From H111-94 sp034436045 (GTDB taxonomy: Bacteria > Chloroflexota > Ktedonobacteria > Ktedonobacterales > Ktedonobacteraceae): a DNA stretch of 37,942 nucleotides. Position 1 is the first letter of the stretch. Every line of letters begins with the position of its first letter. The notes under the pieces are model-generated. The model did no database searches, had not been told where the DNA came from, and saw only the letters and a list, made by a program, of their open reading frames with translations. Positions 1 through 8,784 of the stretch are shown in pieces. The stretch covers positions 1 to 37,942 of the forward strand of contig DAOTVZ010000199.1 of NCBI GenBank assembly GCA_034436045.1. The letters run 5' to 3'. Made by a program: the position numbers and the translations under genes.

Positions 1-2
1 CC

Positions 3-878
3 GTTCTCTGGTCGCGCTCCACCCCATCAACCTCGTCACAACCGTATTATCTCTGGCGCGCGCTGCTCTCACCCGTCATACCGGAGTTGCTTGAGCAGGT
101 AGATCAGCAAAAAATGGCGCACTACCCCTGGGAACTCCATGTGCCACGTCTGCTAGAGGTCTTTCAGCATGTAGCGGACGACACACCACACGCGCTGCAA
201 GAGGCACTATTGCAGACGCTATTTGCCTTGAGTCAACACTATCCTTTGTTGCTGGTACTGGATGACCTGCAACTGGCTGATGCTCAGAGCCTGGAAATGC
301 TCGGCTACTTGCTGTATCGCGTACAGCAGCACCCGATTATGCTGCTACTTCTTTGCCGCGAAGATGAACTCACCAATCCACGTATAGCGCGTTTTGTCAG
401 TGATGCGCAGCATAAACAATCTATCACGTTGCTCTCTGTTCCCCCTATGTCTAAGGCAGAGTTGGAGGCTATGCTGGCTCACCTGCCCGCCGGACTCATG
501 CAGCGTGTGTGTGCGCTGGCTATCGACAATCCTTTTTTTGCCGAGACGCTGGCCCGGCATCTTATGCAGGTGGCGGACCCGTATAGTCAGTACGCAATCA
601 CTTTACCTGAGACGATTACCGCTCTTTTTCGGTCGCAACTAAGCCGTTTGAGTCAACCCTGTCAGGAGCTTCTGGTGCAAGCATCGCAATTCGGCAACTC
701 ATTTGCGCTAGAGCAATTGATGACATTAACAGGGATGGTCGATGAAGATGCAACATTGGATTTGCTGGATGAGGCGCTCAAGGCAAAATTGCTCACCGAA
801 ACAAGTGAAGAACCATATATTACCTATCACTACTGGCATCCCTTGTTAGGGTATTATCTGCGTACCCTTGTCCTGTAG
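3..878 (+). CDS. STAND/LuxR-type AAA ATPase domain protein, 5' end outside window
   Basis: The reading frame is open to the window edge, so the N-terminus, including the Walker A loop, is missing; a TTG at 87 is only an internal codon. What remains is the second half of a MalT/STAND-like ATPase: a Walker B strand (LLLVLDDLQLADAQSLEML), a sensor-like strand (MLLLLCREDE), the NPFFAETL helix typical of this class, and a helical winged region. Relatives normally continue past the 'HPLL' segment into a TPR-rich C-terminus. Here the protein stops within a few residues, inside a hairpin, so it is either a short paralogue or 3'-truncated. In this group such ATPases are often fused to Ser/Thr kinase or transcriptional activator domains. 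The partner domain cannot be seen. Confidence 0.75.
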   Translation, partial: VLWSRSTPSTSSQPYYLWRALLSPVIPELLEQVDQQKMAHYPWELHVPRLLEVFQHVADDTPHALQEALLQTLFALSQHYPLLLVLDDLQLADAQSLEMLGYLLYRVQQHPIMLLLLCREDELTNPRIARFVSDAQHKQSITLLSVPPMSKAELEAMLAHLPAGLMQRVCALAIDNPFFAETLARHLMQVADPYSQYAITLPETITALFRSQLSRLSQPCQELLVQASQFGNSFALEQLMTLTGMVDEDATLDLLDEALKAKLLTETSEEPYITYHYWHPLLGYYLRTLVL

Positions 879-889
879 GAACAAGGGTT
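868..889. terminator. Hairpin between convergent genes, likely bidirectional terminator
   Basis: ACCCTTGTCC pairs with GGAACAAGGGT (one bulged A) around a short loop. It overlaps the stop codon of the ATPase fragment and abuts the stop codon of the minus-strand gene. No strong T-run follows on either side. Confidence 0.5.
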
Positions 890-1970
890 AAGGTTCATGT
901 TCATTCATGATAGTGTTTAGCAGGTTTCTAAGGAGCGGAACATCGATCACTTCTTGTAAGGGAATGGTATGCCAGCCGACGATGCTGTTCGTAGTATCTC
1001 CTCTTCTGATAATAATTTCCTGCTCGCCGACGCCGATGGCACTGATTTCCTGCCAGGGGATGAACAGATGGCGTTCAGGATGGGCGAGGCCATTGATGCT
1101 AAGTTGCAATTGGCCAAAGGTAAGCGGCTTGCCCGCGTGGTAACGTGCCAGCATATTGGCAAGCCGGGTGTGTCCAGCACGTTCAGCCAGAATGTGTTCG
1201 ATCAGCGACTTGCAGATTGCCAGATTTGCCACCGTTGATGCCGGAATAGTGGCCCAATCCCAGAACTGGTCGGTTTTGTAAATGCTGACGGAGGCATCAT
1301 CGAAATGCACGCGCTGTATCTCTGACCAGGGCAGAATGCGCTGATCCGCGCGAAGCTGGATGCCCTGTTGCGTGAGGATAATGCTCTCAAAATCGACGGG
1401 CTGACCGGCCTGATAGGTAACGAAGCAATGCGGTGTCAGGCGGCGCGTCACCTCATTTTCGATAGCGGCTCCCAGTTTTGCAAGATCGCTTAATTCTTCT
1501 GTAAAGACCTGGCGTGTGCCGTGCCGTGTGCGGATCGTATAGCAGTACTCAATTTCACCTTCTTTGCTGCTCGCTATAGCTTTCCAGAAGGCGACAATCT
1601 CGTCCCATAGTATAGCGGTAGGCTTACCGACGTAGTAGAGCAGGCCGTTGGTACAGAGAATCACCATCAGGCCTCGTGGCTGGCGTGCCAATCTTATCAG
1701 CCAGACGCCGATAATAATCCAGATGAGCGTAAGCAGAGGAATGATACCTATCTGCCACAGGGGCCAGGAACTGAGCAGGATGGTTTTCGTGTAGAGATAG
1801 ACGAAGACGCCGGAGAGTGCGAGACCGAATAGAATACAGAGCAAGCCGGGTAGCAGCGATGGCTTTGCCACTGCACGGGCAACAAAAACTGCCTGTGGAC
1901 TGCCCAATTGAGAGCTTTGCAGTACCCGCCGGATAGAACGTGGAAATTGACGTGCAAGAGACACCTGCAC
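888..1970 (-). CDS. Membrane protein of the DUF6585-like type
   Basis: A 360-aa protein starting with GTG; an AAAGGAT stretch lies about 11 nt upstream. Residues 1-38 are basic and cytosolic. Two hydrophobic helices follow at about 40-62 and 72-93. The remainder is a soluble region with two repeated beta-rich, PH-like modules, each with a 'G(I/L)…ILW/IPW.EI' pattern (near residues 108-125 and 210-225, with a third hint near 305). This resembles the DUF6585 proteins common in Ktedonobacteria, whose function is unknown. A good promoter lies 60 bp upstream. Its neighbour is a PP2C phosphatase on the same strand, 170 bp away, so a link to signalling at the membrane is possible but is inference. 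Confidence 0.7.
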   Translation of the reverse strand: MQVSLARQFPRSIRRVLQSSQLGSPQAVFVARAVAKPSLLPGLLCILFGLALSGVFVYLYTKTILLSSWPLWQIGIIPLLTLIWIIIGVWLIRLARQPRGLMVILCTNGLLYYVGKPTAILWDEIVAFWKAIASSKEGEIEYCYTIRTRHGTRQVFTEELSDLAKLGAAIENEVTRRLTPHCFVTYQAGQPVDFESIILTQQGIQLRADQRILPWSEIQRVHFDDASVSIYKTDQFWDWATIPASTVANLAICKSLIEHILAERAGHTRLANMLARYHAGKPLTFGQLQLSINGLAHPERHLFIPWQEISAIGVGEQEIIIRRGDTTNSIVGWHTIPLQEVIDVPLLRNLLNTIMNEHEP

Positions 1971-2029
1971 TGCGGGATATCCTTTCTCTCTGCCGCGCTC
2001 TTCCTATGATTGATATGTACCTTTCTAAC

Positions 2030-2058
2030 AGTATATCATGTCAGCCTGGCCCTGTGAA
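2030..2058 (-). promoter_or_regulatory. Sigma-70-type promoter for the DUF6585-like gene
   Basis: On the minus strand TTCACA, 17 nt, TATACT. The -10 is 60 bp from the GTG start of the downstream membrane protein gene. Confidence 0.55.
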
Positions 2059-2141
2059 TGATAGGGTAAAAACAAGCGAGCGGGGCACGCGTAAGAGGTA
2101 TGCCCTGGCGGTCGCCCTTGCTCATACGTGGTATCCAGGCT

Positions 2142-3533
2142 TCATAGAACTTGTGCCACGATAACGCTAATGTTATCGTGACCACCGCCATCGAGGGCCG
2201 CCTGTACCAGCAAATCACTGATCTCCTCCGGGTTGCTATTCTTGCTTATGCTCATAATATGGGCAATTTCGCTGTCGCGCACCATCTCCCAGAGTCCATC
2301 AGAGCAGAGCAGCAGCCAGTCGCCCTTGCAGAGTCCGACCAGGAAGCTGTCAACCTCGATAGTCGGTTTATCGCCAAGACCGCGTTCGACCAGGTTACGA
2401 CCAGGATGGGTATAGATTTCATCGGGTGTGATGACCCCGTTGGCGACCAGGCGTGCTACTAGCGAGTGATCACGTGTAATCTGCCCCAGGCCCTGACCAT
2501 GACGGTAGAGGTAAGTGCGACTGTCGCCAACGTTGACAATGTAAGCCTGGCCGTTGATGACCAGCGCGGCTGTCAGGGTTGTGCCCATATCGCTGTTCAA
2601 CTCTTGATTGCGTTGCAAGATGACCTGGTTGGCTTGTTGAACGCTATGCGTCAGGATATTTGTGAGCAGGGTAGGATTGATCTCGTTGCTGGCTACCAGG
2701 TTGCGCAGGATGATATGAGCCATCGTCTGAATAGCGAGGCGGCTTGCCTCCTGGCCGTTGGCGTGTCCTCCCATGCCATCGGCGACGATGAAGAGATCAA
2801 AAGGAATGAGAAGGTCTTTGTGAGTGCAGGTCCCCTGGATAGCGGCCAGTCCGTCTTCGTTAGGCTGATGGCGGCGTTTGATGCCGGGGTTCCAGCCTAC
2901 GCCAATCTTGGCAAAGCGTGTATGACGCGACGCTAGCTGCAAAGAAGGCGGTGGTGAAAAAGCCGGATGATTCCCAAAATGAGCGGTTGTGGAGACGTTT
3001 GCTGGTGGCACGAAGGCGGGAAACGAACCGGGTGTGCTGCCGCCTTGCATATTACTGGCCCAGCGACCCGATTGAGCCGAAGATTGAAGGGCATCCTGTG
3101 TTGAGATGGGCCGTTGAGGCAGACGCAAACCCGTGATGGGGTCGGCAATCGTTTCAACCTGGGATGTCTGCCTGGAAGCACCGGCAACGGAGACTGCCAG
3201 TGGCAGATGTGGTTGGTACAGGTCGTCGGTGTGCGTATTCTGGGCAGCGTTGCGCAGTTCTTGCCAGTGATAGAGTTGGTGCTGATTGAGAATGTGCCAC
3301 TGGCGAAAGTGGTGGCGAATGAGCGTGACGCTGAGCCAGAAAAAGAGTATACAGGCCAGCGACCAGAGCGTAGAGGCGAGTGCGACGAGGAGAAATGGAT
3401 ATGACATGGTGCGAGCATACAAAGCCCAGTGCAACGACCAGGCAAGTAGCATAGCCAATGCGAGCAGCCCGCTCCAGATAAGATATCTCAGCGAGCGATA
3501 CGTGCTATACGAATGCTTGAATTCCTTGAGCAT
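2142..3533 (-). CDS. Membrane-anchored PP2C-family Ser/Thr protein phosphatase
   Basis: 463 aa; ATG preceded by GGGAGG. Two transmembrane helices at about residues 15-35 and 44-68 form an N-terminal hairpin. A low-complexity Ser/Pro/Gln linker (about 100-205) leads to a complete PP2C/PPM catalytic domain (about 208-463). The metal-binding acidic residues are all present: NEDG, VADGMGGHANG, LLLCSDGLWE and GGHDN. It should dephosphorylate phospho-Ser/Thr proteins in a Mn/Mg-dependent way in the cytoplasm while anchored to the membrane. In bacteria such enzymes usually oppose Hanks-type kinases. None is intact here, although the adjacent truncated ATPase belongs to a family often fused to one. 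High confidence in the enzyme class; the substrate is unknown. Confidence 0.92.
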   Translation of the reverse strand: MLKEFKHSYSTYRSLRYLIWSGLLALAMLLAWSLHWALYARTMSYPFLLVALASTLWSLACILFFWLSVTLIRHHFRQWHILNQHQLYHWQELRNAAQNTHTDDLYQPHLPLAVSVAGASRQTSQVETIADPITGLRLPQRPISTQDALQSSAQSGRWASNMQGGSTPGSFPAFVPPANVSTTAHFGNHPAFSPPPSLQLASRHTRFAKIGVGWNPGIKRRHQPNEDGLAAIQGTCTHKDLLIPFDLFIVADGMGGHANGQEASRLAIQTMAHIILRNLVASNEINPTLLTNILTHSVQQANQVILQRNQELNSDMGTTLTAALVINGQAYIVNVGDSRTYLYRHGQGLGQITRDHSLVARLVANGVITPDEIYTHPGRNLVERGLGDKPTIEVDSFLVGLCKGDWLLLCSDGLWEMVRDSEIAHIMSISKNSNPEEISDLLVQAALDGGGHDNISVIVAQVL

Positions 3534-3893
3534 GGCTTTTTCCTCCCTGCCGTCTGAAGGTTCCGGTTTCTGTAGCGCATAGTTGTAGCATGTCTCTACG
3601 CTTGCAAGTATAGAAGTGTAGCCTTGTGTATAACTCCTCTATTGCTTCCGAGGCGGTCTTCTGGCATTGGAAGCTGAGACAAGAAAAAAGACGATTTATT
3701 GCGGTGCATAAGGGCAAAGCGGACGCGGTGGTTCTTGTTGGCGAGGGTGTAGAGGCATACTCTTATGCTATCTTATACATCTTATACCATGATCTTATGA
3801 CGCCGTTTTGTACTAAAGCAAAGAAGCCCTATCTATCAGGAGGCCGATCTAACCTTTAACATTTGTCTGCATTTTACGTCCTATTAAGCATAG
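3534..3893. other. Intergenic region without a convincing gene
   Basis: About 360 bp upstream of PP2C and before the TPR fragment. It contains three near-direct repeats of ATCTTATA/ATCTTATG at about 3769-3797 and an isolated AGGAGG at 3838-3843 with no start codon at a useful distance. The missing 5' part of the following TPR gene is not here. Confidence 0.4.
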
Positions 3894-3953
3894 AGGGAAA
3901 ATCAGCAGGCTCTGGAAATTCGGCGCAGTCTGGTAGATAGCAGGCCGACAGAT

Positions 3954-5075
3954 GTGGGACTCAGCTCTGATCTGCTGGCGGAGATTTATGCGGCCTGGGG
4001 TAAGTATGAGCAGGCCGAGAAACTCTATCGAGAGGCTTTAAGTACACAAAGGGAAGTGTCTGACCCACAGAAATCTATTCCGTATGCTCAGACACTCAAT
4101 AATTTTGCGCGTTTCTATCACAGGAAAGCAGAGTACGCCAGCGCCGAAAAACTCTACTCAGATGCGTTAGCCATACAGAGGGCGGTTTGGGGATCGGAAC
4201 ACGCGGAGTTGGATCATCCGGTAGTGGCGCGGACACTGAACAATCTAGCACGTATGTATCGTGCGCAAGGAATGTATAGTAAGGCTGAAGAACTGCATAT
4301 GCGCGTACTGAAAATTCGTGAAGAAGCTTTCGGCATGTATCACCTGGATGTAGCTGAGAGCTATTACTGCCTGGCGAAGCTTTACTTCGCTCAACAAAAA
4401 TATGAGCAGGCGCAAGCACGTTGTCAACAAGCCCTGATTATTCAAGAACGGCAATTGGGGCCAGAGCATCCACAAATTGCTTCAACGCTGGTTATGATGG
4501 CAAGGATTGTGGCGGCCCTGGATGATTATATACCAGCTGAGGGACTCTATGAACGCGCTCTGAAAATCTGGGAGTCAACTTTAGGACCGGAGCATTATAA
4601 AGTTGCTCTTATCCTCAGTTGTCTGGGCGAGCTTTATATCAAAATGCAGCGTTATGCTGAAGCGGAACGGTCACTCAAAAAATCGCTGGAGATACGCGAG
4701 CAATTATTTGGTCCGAACTATCAGTATCTGTCTTATAACTATAATAATTTAGGTGATATTTCCTTGTTTCAACATAAGTATGCTGAGGCAGAACAGTATT
4801 ATCTTCGTGCTTTGACTGTTCGGGATCCAACAGCGAAAGCGGTTCATCCGCAGATAGTTTTCAGTTATCGCCGACTGGTAGAACTGTACATGAAAACACA
4901 AAGATATCAGGAAGCAGAAACAGTATGGAAAAAGCTTGAGCAGATGCTGACACCGGAGTACCCGGATTGGGTAGCCTTCCTTGAGAACTACACCGACCTG
5001 CTGCGTAGAACTGGGCGAGAGGAGCAGGCGATTGAGCAAGAAAAAAGAATAAAGCGTTTTACAACGAGCTTATAA
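3954..5075 (+). CDS. TPR (kinesin-light-chain-like) protein, N-terminally truncated
   Basis: From the GTG at 3954 this encodes 373 aa, but the frame is open back to 3894 (stop TAG at 3891-3893). Those upstream codons still encode TPR-like sequence (QQALEIRRSL), so the true beginning has been lost. No ribosome-binding site fits the GTG. The product is almost entirely TPR repeats of about 42 residues with the A/Y-E-AE-LY-ALxIxE pattern and 'LGPEHP' turns, roughly eight units, ending in a short charged tail. In this phylum such repeats form the C-terminus of NB-ARC/STAND ATPases and bind partner proteins. Best read as the 3' remnant of such a gene; expression is doubtful. Confidence 0.6.
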   Translation: MGLSSDLLAEIYAAWGKYEQAEKLYREALSTQREVSDPQKSIPYAQTLNNFARFYHRKAEYASAEKLYSDALAIQRAVWGSEHAELDHPVVARTLNNLARMYRAQGMYSKAEELHMRVLKIREEAFGMYHLDVAESYYCLAKLYFAQQKYEQAQARCQQALIIQERQLGPEHPQIASTLVMMARIVAALDDYIPAEGLYERALKIWESTLGPEHYKVALILSCLGELYIKMQRYAEAERSLKKSLEIREQLFGPNYQYLSYNYNNLGDISLFQHKYAEAEQYYLRALTVRDPTAKAVHPQIVFSYRRLVELYMKTQRYQEAETVWKKLEQMLTPEYPDWVAFLENYTDLLRRTGREEQAIEQEKRIKRFTTSL

Positions 5076-5246
5076 TAGCAGTAACCGCCGGAAGCGTGAT
5101 GCGTCATACTCTCTTTACTTTGTGAATTGGGGGATTCATCATGGTAATACCTGTCCTGGCTTGTCTACATGAAGACGGTTATTGGTAGAGTGGAATGTAA
5201 CCATCGATTATTGGAAATCGTGACTCTATCAATAGTATTTACATTT

Positions 5247-5283
5247 ATCTTATCACACCTATTATCGTTTGTTGTGATAAGAT
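5247..5283. promoter_or_regulatory. 11-bp inverted repeat upstream of the P-loop kinase
   Basis: ATCTTATCACA and TGTGATAAGAT are perfect inverted arms separated by 15 nt, ending 46 bp before the ATG at 5330. This could be an operator for a dimeric regulator or a leader hairpin. There is no T-run, so a terminator is less likely. Confidence 0.4.
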
Positions 5284-5329
5284 GTTTGCTTCCCTTTTGT
5301 TGTCGTTTGTTAGTTGGAGTTGTATTCGT

Positions 5330-5900
5330 ATGCGAAAAGTTGTCATCATTGGGCCAGCAGGAGCCGGAAAGTCCACTCTCGCCCGCGAGTTGGGCGCTAT
5401 CTTGAAGATGGATGTCTTTCATCTGGATCGCTATTTCTGGCAACCGGGCTGGAAGGAAAAGTCCAAAGAGGATAGGGTCAAGATATTACAGGAGCTGGTG
5501 CAGAAGAGTGAGTGGATCATCGAAGGCGCTTATTTCAGCACCTCGGACATTCGTCTCTAAAAAGGAGATACCGTTATTTTTTTTGGATATGCCGATTCTT
5601 CTCTGCACCTGGCGTGTTCTCAAGCGGCGCTATAGCGTTCAGCAGCAGCAACGCCCGGATTTACCAGCAGGTTGTTCAGAGCGGCTTAATTGGCGCTATA
5701 TGCTGAAGCTGCTATTATTTCCATTTGTTGGACGGAAGACACTTTTGCGCAAATTGCGTTGGGTAGAACGTGAGAAATTCATCTGTCTCCATTCCGAAGA
5801 GGAGGTGAAAGACTTTCTTGATGTACAGAGGAAGTTTGCCTCTGCACTGCCTCGTCGGCAAGAGGCATATGCTGGGCAGATGATTTCTGCACATGCGTGA
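5330..5900 (+). pseudogene. P-loop nucleotide kinase-like protein (FlaR/topology-modulation type), frameshifted
   Basis: ATG at 5330 with GGAG 10 nt upstream begins MRKVVIIGPAGAGKSTLARE, a Walker A loop of the adenylate-kinase-related FlaR-like family. Frame 1 runs through DVFHLDRYFWQPGW and WIIEGAYFST and stops at TAA 5558-5560. The expected continuation (KKEIPLFFLDMP, CTWRVLKRR, RPDLPAGC, ending at 5900) is in the +1 frame. Skipping the single T at 5558 joins the halves into an approximately 189-aa protein of normal family length. The site reads CTC-TAA, the same geometry as the prfB CTT-TGA +1 frameshift, but without an upstream SD-like stimulator. A mutation or sequencing error is the simpler explanation. 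The substrate is unknown. Confidence 0.7.
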
Positions 5901-5912
5901 ATTCGCGTTGTG

Positions 5913-5924
5913 ATAAGCGCTTAT
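5913..5924. repeat. 12-bp perfect palindrome at a convergent junction
   Basis: ATAAGCGCTTAT overlaps the stop codon of the minus-strand F420-type gene, 12 bp after the stop of the frameshifted P-loop gene. It is too short to be a convincing terminator. Confidence 0.25.
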
Positions 5925-6280
5925 ATGCCAATTTCTATAGCGACAGGGAGCGCGCTCTGTGACCAGGAGGTGAGGTCGTCGCTATCGCGCGGCGTGTATT
6001 TCTCGAAGAGCAGGCGGCGGGCCAGCGCGTCTTCTGTGGGTGCGCTAACCACGCGCCCTTGCCCTTGCAGCGTAGTCTCGCCGAGTCTGACCTGTACCTG
6101 TGGGTTCTGCATGAGATTCCTTACCCAGTCTGACCTGTCACGCCCACCGGCGAGCATATAAATAGTTGTGTTGTGCAGTGCGAACCAGATTTCGATGGTA
6201 TGAGGACGGCCTGTGCGCCGCCCAATGGTCGTGAGGTAGCAGAAATCATCATCTCTATACTGTTGCAGGTCAGTTGTCAT
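5921..6280 (-). CDS. Deazaflavin (F420)-type nitroreductase family / PNPOx-like protein
   Basis: 119 aa from the ATG at 6280. Upstream sequence in the same frame belongs to the beta-glucosidase gene on the same strand, so this start is preferred; AAGGAT lies about 12 nt upstream. A split beta-barrel is suggested by FCYLTTIGRRTGRPHTIEIWF, then a YMLAGG strand, then SDWVRNLMQNPQVQVRLG. This is the classic pattern of the Ddn/PNPOx-like family that binds F420 or flavin. The protein is short, as single-domain members are. It lies 25 bp behind the GH3 beta-glucosidase and is probably co-transcribed, though no pathway link is obvious. The physiological substrate is unknown. Confidence 0.8.
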   Translation of the reverse strand: MTTDLQQYRDDDFCYLTTIGRRTGRPHTIEIWFALHNTTIYMLAGGRDRSDWVRNLMQNPQVQVRLGETTLQGQGRVVSAPTEDALARRLLFEKYTPRDSDDLTSWSQSALPVAIEIGI

Positions 6281-6305
6281 GTGTCCCGTTATCCTTTCCG
6301 CTTGA

Positions 6306-8669
6306 TTACGCTGGTTGTATCTCGACCGTTGTTGCCACGATAGCACGTTGCTGGTAGGTGGCAATGTTACCGCCGATGCATACCGTTTGTTGGCAGCGAA
6401 TATCGGTGGAGGATGCGCCGACTTTAAAAACGAACTCGCCCGGCTCGACGACGAAGCGCATCTCCTGGTCATAGAAGGCCAGACGCGAAGGATGGACGGT
6501 GAAGACAATGCGTTTTGTCTCGCCGGGAGCAAGCGCCACACGGGCAAAGCCGAGCAACTGCTGATCGGGGCGTGCAACGGAGGCAACAAGATCGCTGCTA
6601 TAGAGTTGCACAACCTCGTTGCCTTCACGGCTACCTGTATTGCCTATATCGACTGTTATCGTGACCGCCTGGGTGGTATCTGTAGCTTCCACCGCGAAGT
6701 TGCTATACGCAAAGCTAGTGTAGCTCAGGCCATGACCGAACGGGAAGAGCGGTGTGGTGGGCGAGTCAATATAATCTCCAAAGAACATTGCGCGGTCACC
6801 ACCTGCACGCATGCCTGAGTAGAGGGGTATTTGGCCGACGGAGCGTGGCAGCGTTACGGGCAAGCGGCCAGAAGGATTGACCTTACCGGTCAGAATATCG
6901 GCCAGCGCATTGCCCCCTTCTTCGCCGGGGGGAAATTGCAGCAGCAACGCATTGGCGCGCTCTGCGACATCGCTAAGGGTGTGGATGCGTCCACTTAGCA
7001 CAACGACAACGAGTGGCGTGCCGGTCTCTGCCAGAGTGGCTACTAATTCTTCCTGTACTCCTGTCAGAGCGAGGCTGGTGGCATCGTTGCCCTCACCGAC
7101 TGTCACCGGTCGCTGGAGGCCGCTGCGACCGGCAACGACGACAATGGTCACTTCGGCGCTGCGTGCCGCCTGGACGGCCTCTGCAAAGCCGGAGCGGTCA
7201 TCGCCCAGCACATCACAGCCTTTCGCGTAAATGATTTCGGCAGAGGAGCCGAGCGCGATGCGCAGACCTGCCAGCGGCGTGATGTGAGGGGTATAATATG
7301 GGCCGGGCCGGTAACGTCCCCCGCTCTGTGGCGTGAGCGTTTCAGTTGCTGCGGGTTGATTTTTGGGAGCGGCATAGATCATCTCTAAATGGGTGGGATA
7401 GTGATAATCGCCCTGCAAGAGCCGTTGATCATCCGCTCCCGCACCGATAATGGCGATGCGTTTCACCGTTGGCGCAAGCGGCAGAATGCCATCGTTTTTA
7501 AGCAAAATAGTAGACTCCGTAGCCGCCTGCCGTGCTAATCTGCGCTGTTCATCGGTATCGAAAACAGCGGGTGCGGCATCCTCGTCAACATAAGGATGCT
7601 CGAAGAGGCCAAGCTGGAATTTCAAACGGAGGACACGGCGCACAGCTTCATCGACAATCTCCATTGCCAGCCGTCCGGCCTCGATCTCGGCTTTCAGATG
7701 CTGGTTGTAGAATTGTTGCGCCGGTAGCTCCATATCTAGTCCGGCTGAGAGCGCCAGACGTGCCGCTTCCCCTGGTGTTGCGGCTACATGGTGGAAGTGC
7801 AGCAGTTGTTCAACGGAGAAATAATCCGCGACGACGGCCCCGCAAAAGCCCAGCTCGTTGCGCAGCAGGTCGGTGAGAATAGCTTTGCTACCCGCGCAAG
7901 GTAATCCATCGACCGATGCATAGGAATTCATCACGGTGGCAACCTGCGCGTCGCGGATGACCGCCGAGAATGGTTCGGCGTACACGTCGCGTAACTCGCG
8001 CGGTCCTATATGCACCGGTGCCCAGTTACGCCCACCCTGAGACATAGCGTAAGCCAGGAAATGTTTGGCAGTTGCAGCGACGCCCTCGCGCAGATTAGCC
8101 GTTTGCAGTCCACGCACGTAGGCGGTGCCGAGGGTGCCGATCAGCACCGGGTCTTCGCCATAGGTCTCCTCGACACGCCCCCAGCGTGGGTCGCGTGCGA
8201 CATCGAGGACGGGAGCCAGCGCCAGCCGCGCTCCGACCGCACGCATTTGTGTGCGGATCGCGCTGGCGACCGCTTCAACAAGAGCAGGATGCCAGGTGGC
8301 GGCCAGCCCCAATCCCTGCGGGAAGACCGTTGCGCCCCGGTGGCAGAAGCCCCCAACCGACTCTTCATGTAAAAGCACCGGGATAGCGAGACGGGTACGT
8401 TCTAACGCTACCTTTTGAATAGCGTTGAAAAAATGGGCGCTTTCTCTGGGCAACAAACCGGTAGAGGCCCCGATGCGCGTAATTTGGCCGATACCATGCG
8501 GCATAAGTTGCGCAGCTTTCTCTGCATCAAACCCCTCGTCATTGACCAGGGAGGTACTCCAGAGGCATCCAAGCTGGGCAATTTTCTCATCCAGTGTCAT
8601 AGTGGTCAATAGGTCCTCAACACGCTCTTCGAGGGCGGCCTTCGGATTGAGATAAATAGACGATGACAT
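6306..8669 (-). CDS. Glycoside hydrolase family 3 beta-glucosidase (or beta-xylosidase)
   Basis: 787 aa, with no signal peptide, so cytoplasmic. Order: GH3 TIM barrel (about 20-350) containing LDVARDPRWGR (155-165), KHF (202-204) and the nucleophile Asp282 in VVADYFS; GH3 C-terminal alpha/beta-sandwich domain (about 390-610); linker; fibronectin-III-like domain (about 670-760). Length and layout are standard for retaining GH3 enzymes of the BglX type. It should release terminal beta-linked glucose or xylose from imported oligosaccharides. It diverges from a galactose operon and has its own TTGACA/TATACT promoter with a LacI/CcpA-like operator over the start site, suggesting repression lifted by a sugar. 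The exact substrate cannot be read from the sequence. Confidence 0.92.
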   Translation of the reverse strand: MSSSIYLNPKAALEERVEDLLTTMTLDEKIAQLGCLWSTSLVNDEGFDAEKAAQLMPHGIGQITRIGASTGLLPRESAHFFNAIQKVALERTRLAIPVLLHEESVGGFCHRGATVFPQGLGLAATWHPALVEAVASAIRTQMRAVGARLALAPVLDVARDPRWGRVEETYGEDPVLIGTLGTAYVRGLQTANLREGVAATAKHFLAYAMSQGGRNWAPVHIGPRELRDVYAEPFSAVIRDAQVATVMNSYASVDGLPCAGSKAILTDLLRNELGFCGAVVADYFSVEQLLHFHHVAATPGEAARLALSAGLDMELPAQQFYNQHLKAEIEAGRLAMEIVDEAVRRVLRLKFQLGLFEHPYVDEDAAPAVFDTDEQRRLARQAATESTILLKNDGILPLAPTVKRIAIIGAGADDQRLLQGDYHYPTHLEMIYAAPKNQPAATETLTPQSGGRYRPGPYYTPHITPLAGLRIALGSSAEIIYAKGCDVLGDDRSGFAEAVQAARSAEVTIVVVAGRSGLQRPVTVGEGNDATSLALTGVQEELVATLAETGTPLVVVVLSGRIHTLSDVAERANALLLQFPPGEEGGNALADILTGKVNPSGRLPVTLPRSVGQIPLYSGMRAGGDRAMFFGDYIDSPTTPLFPFGHGLSYTSFAYSNFAVEATDTTQAVTITVDIGNTGSREGNEVVQLYSSDLVASVARPDQQLLGFARVALAPGETKRIVFTVHPSRLAFYDQEMRFVVEPGEFVFKVGASSTDIRCQQTVCIGGNIATYQQRAIVATTVEIQPA

Positions 8670-8723
8670 GCGGGAGACTTCCTTCTCTTGCTGGTGTTAG
8701 ATCAAACGATGTGCTTGATGGTG

Positions 8724-8749
8724 TGTAAACGCTACCGGAAACGCTTACA
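8724..8749. promoter_or_regulatory. Double LacI/CcpA-type operator
   Basis: Two overlapping half-conserved sites, TGTAAACGCTACC and GGAAACGCTTACA, together form an imperfect palindrome with two CG centres. Each matches one arm of the cre-like consensus TGWNANCGNTNWCA. It starts 5 bp downstream of the -10 of the beta-glucosidase promoter, where a bound repressor would block initiation. No LacI-family regulator gene lies in the window. Confidence 0.6.
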
Positions 8750-8754
8750 CAGCA

Positions 8755-8784
8755 AGTATAGTCAATAAACTTTGCCCGTGTCAA
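8755..8784 (-). promoter_or_regulatory. Strong sigma-70-type promoter for the GH3 beta-glucosidase
   Basis: On the minus strand TTGACA (8784-8779), 18 nt spacer, TATACT (8760-8755). The start codon is about 85 bp downstream. Confidence 0.75.

Noticed and set aside
3626..3859. 77-aa plus-strand ORF in the PP2C upstream region
   Set aside because: It starts with GTG without a good RBS, resembles no known family, and covers the promoter region of a divergent gene.
5921..6628. Extended 235-aa version of the F420-type protein
   Set aside because: The extra N-terminal 116 residues are an out-of-frame reading of the beta-glucosidase 3' end; the ATG at 6280 gives a normal family-length protein.
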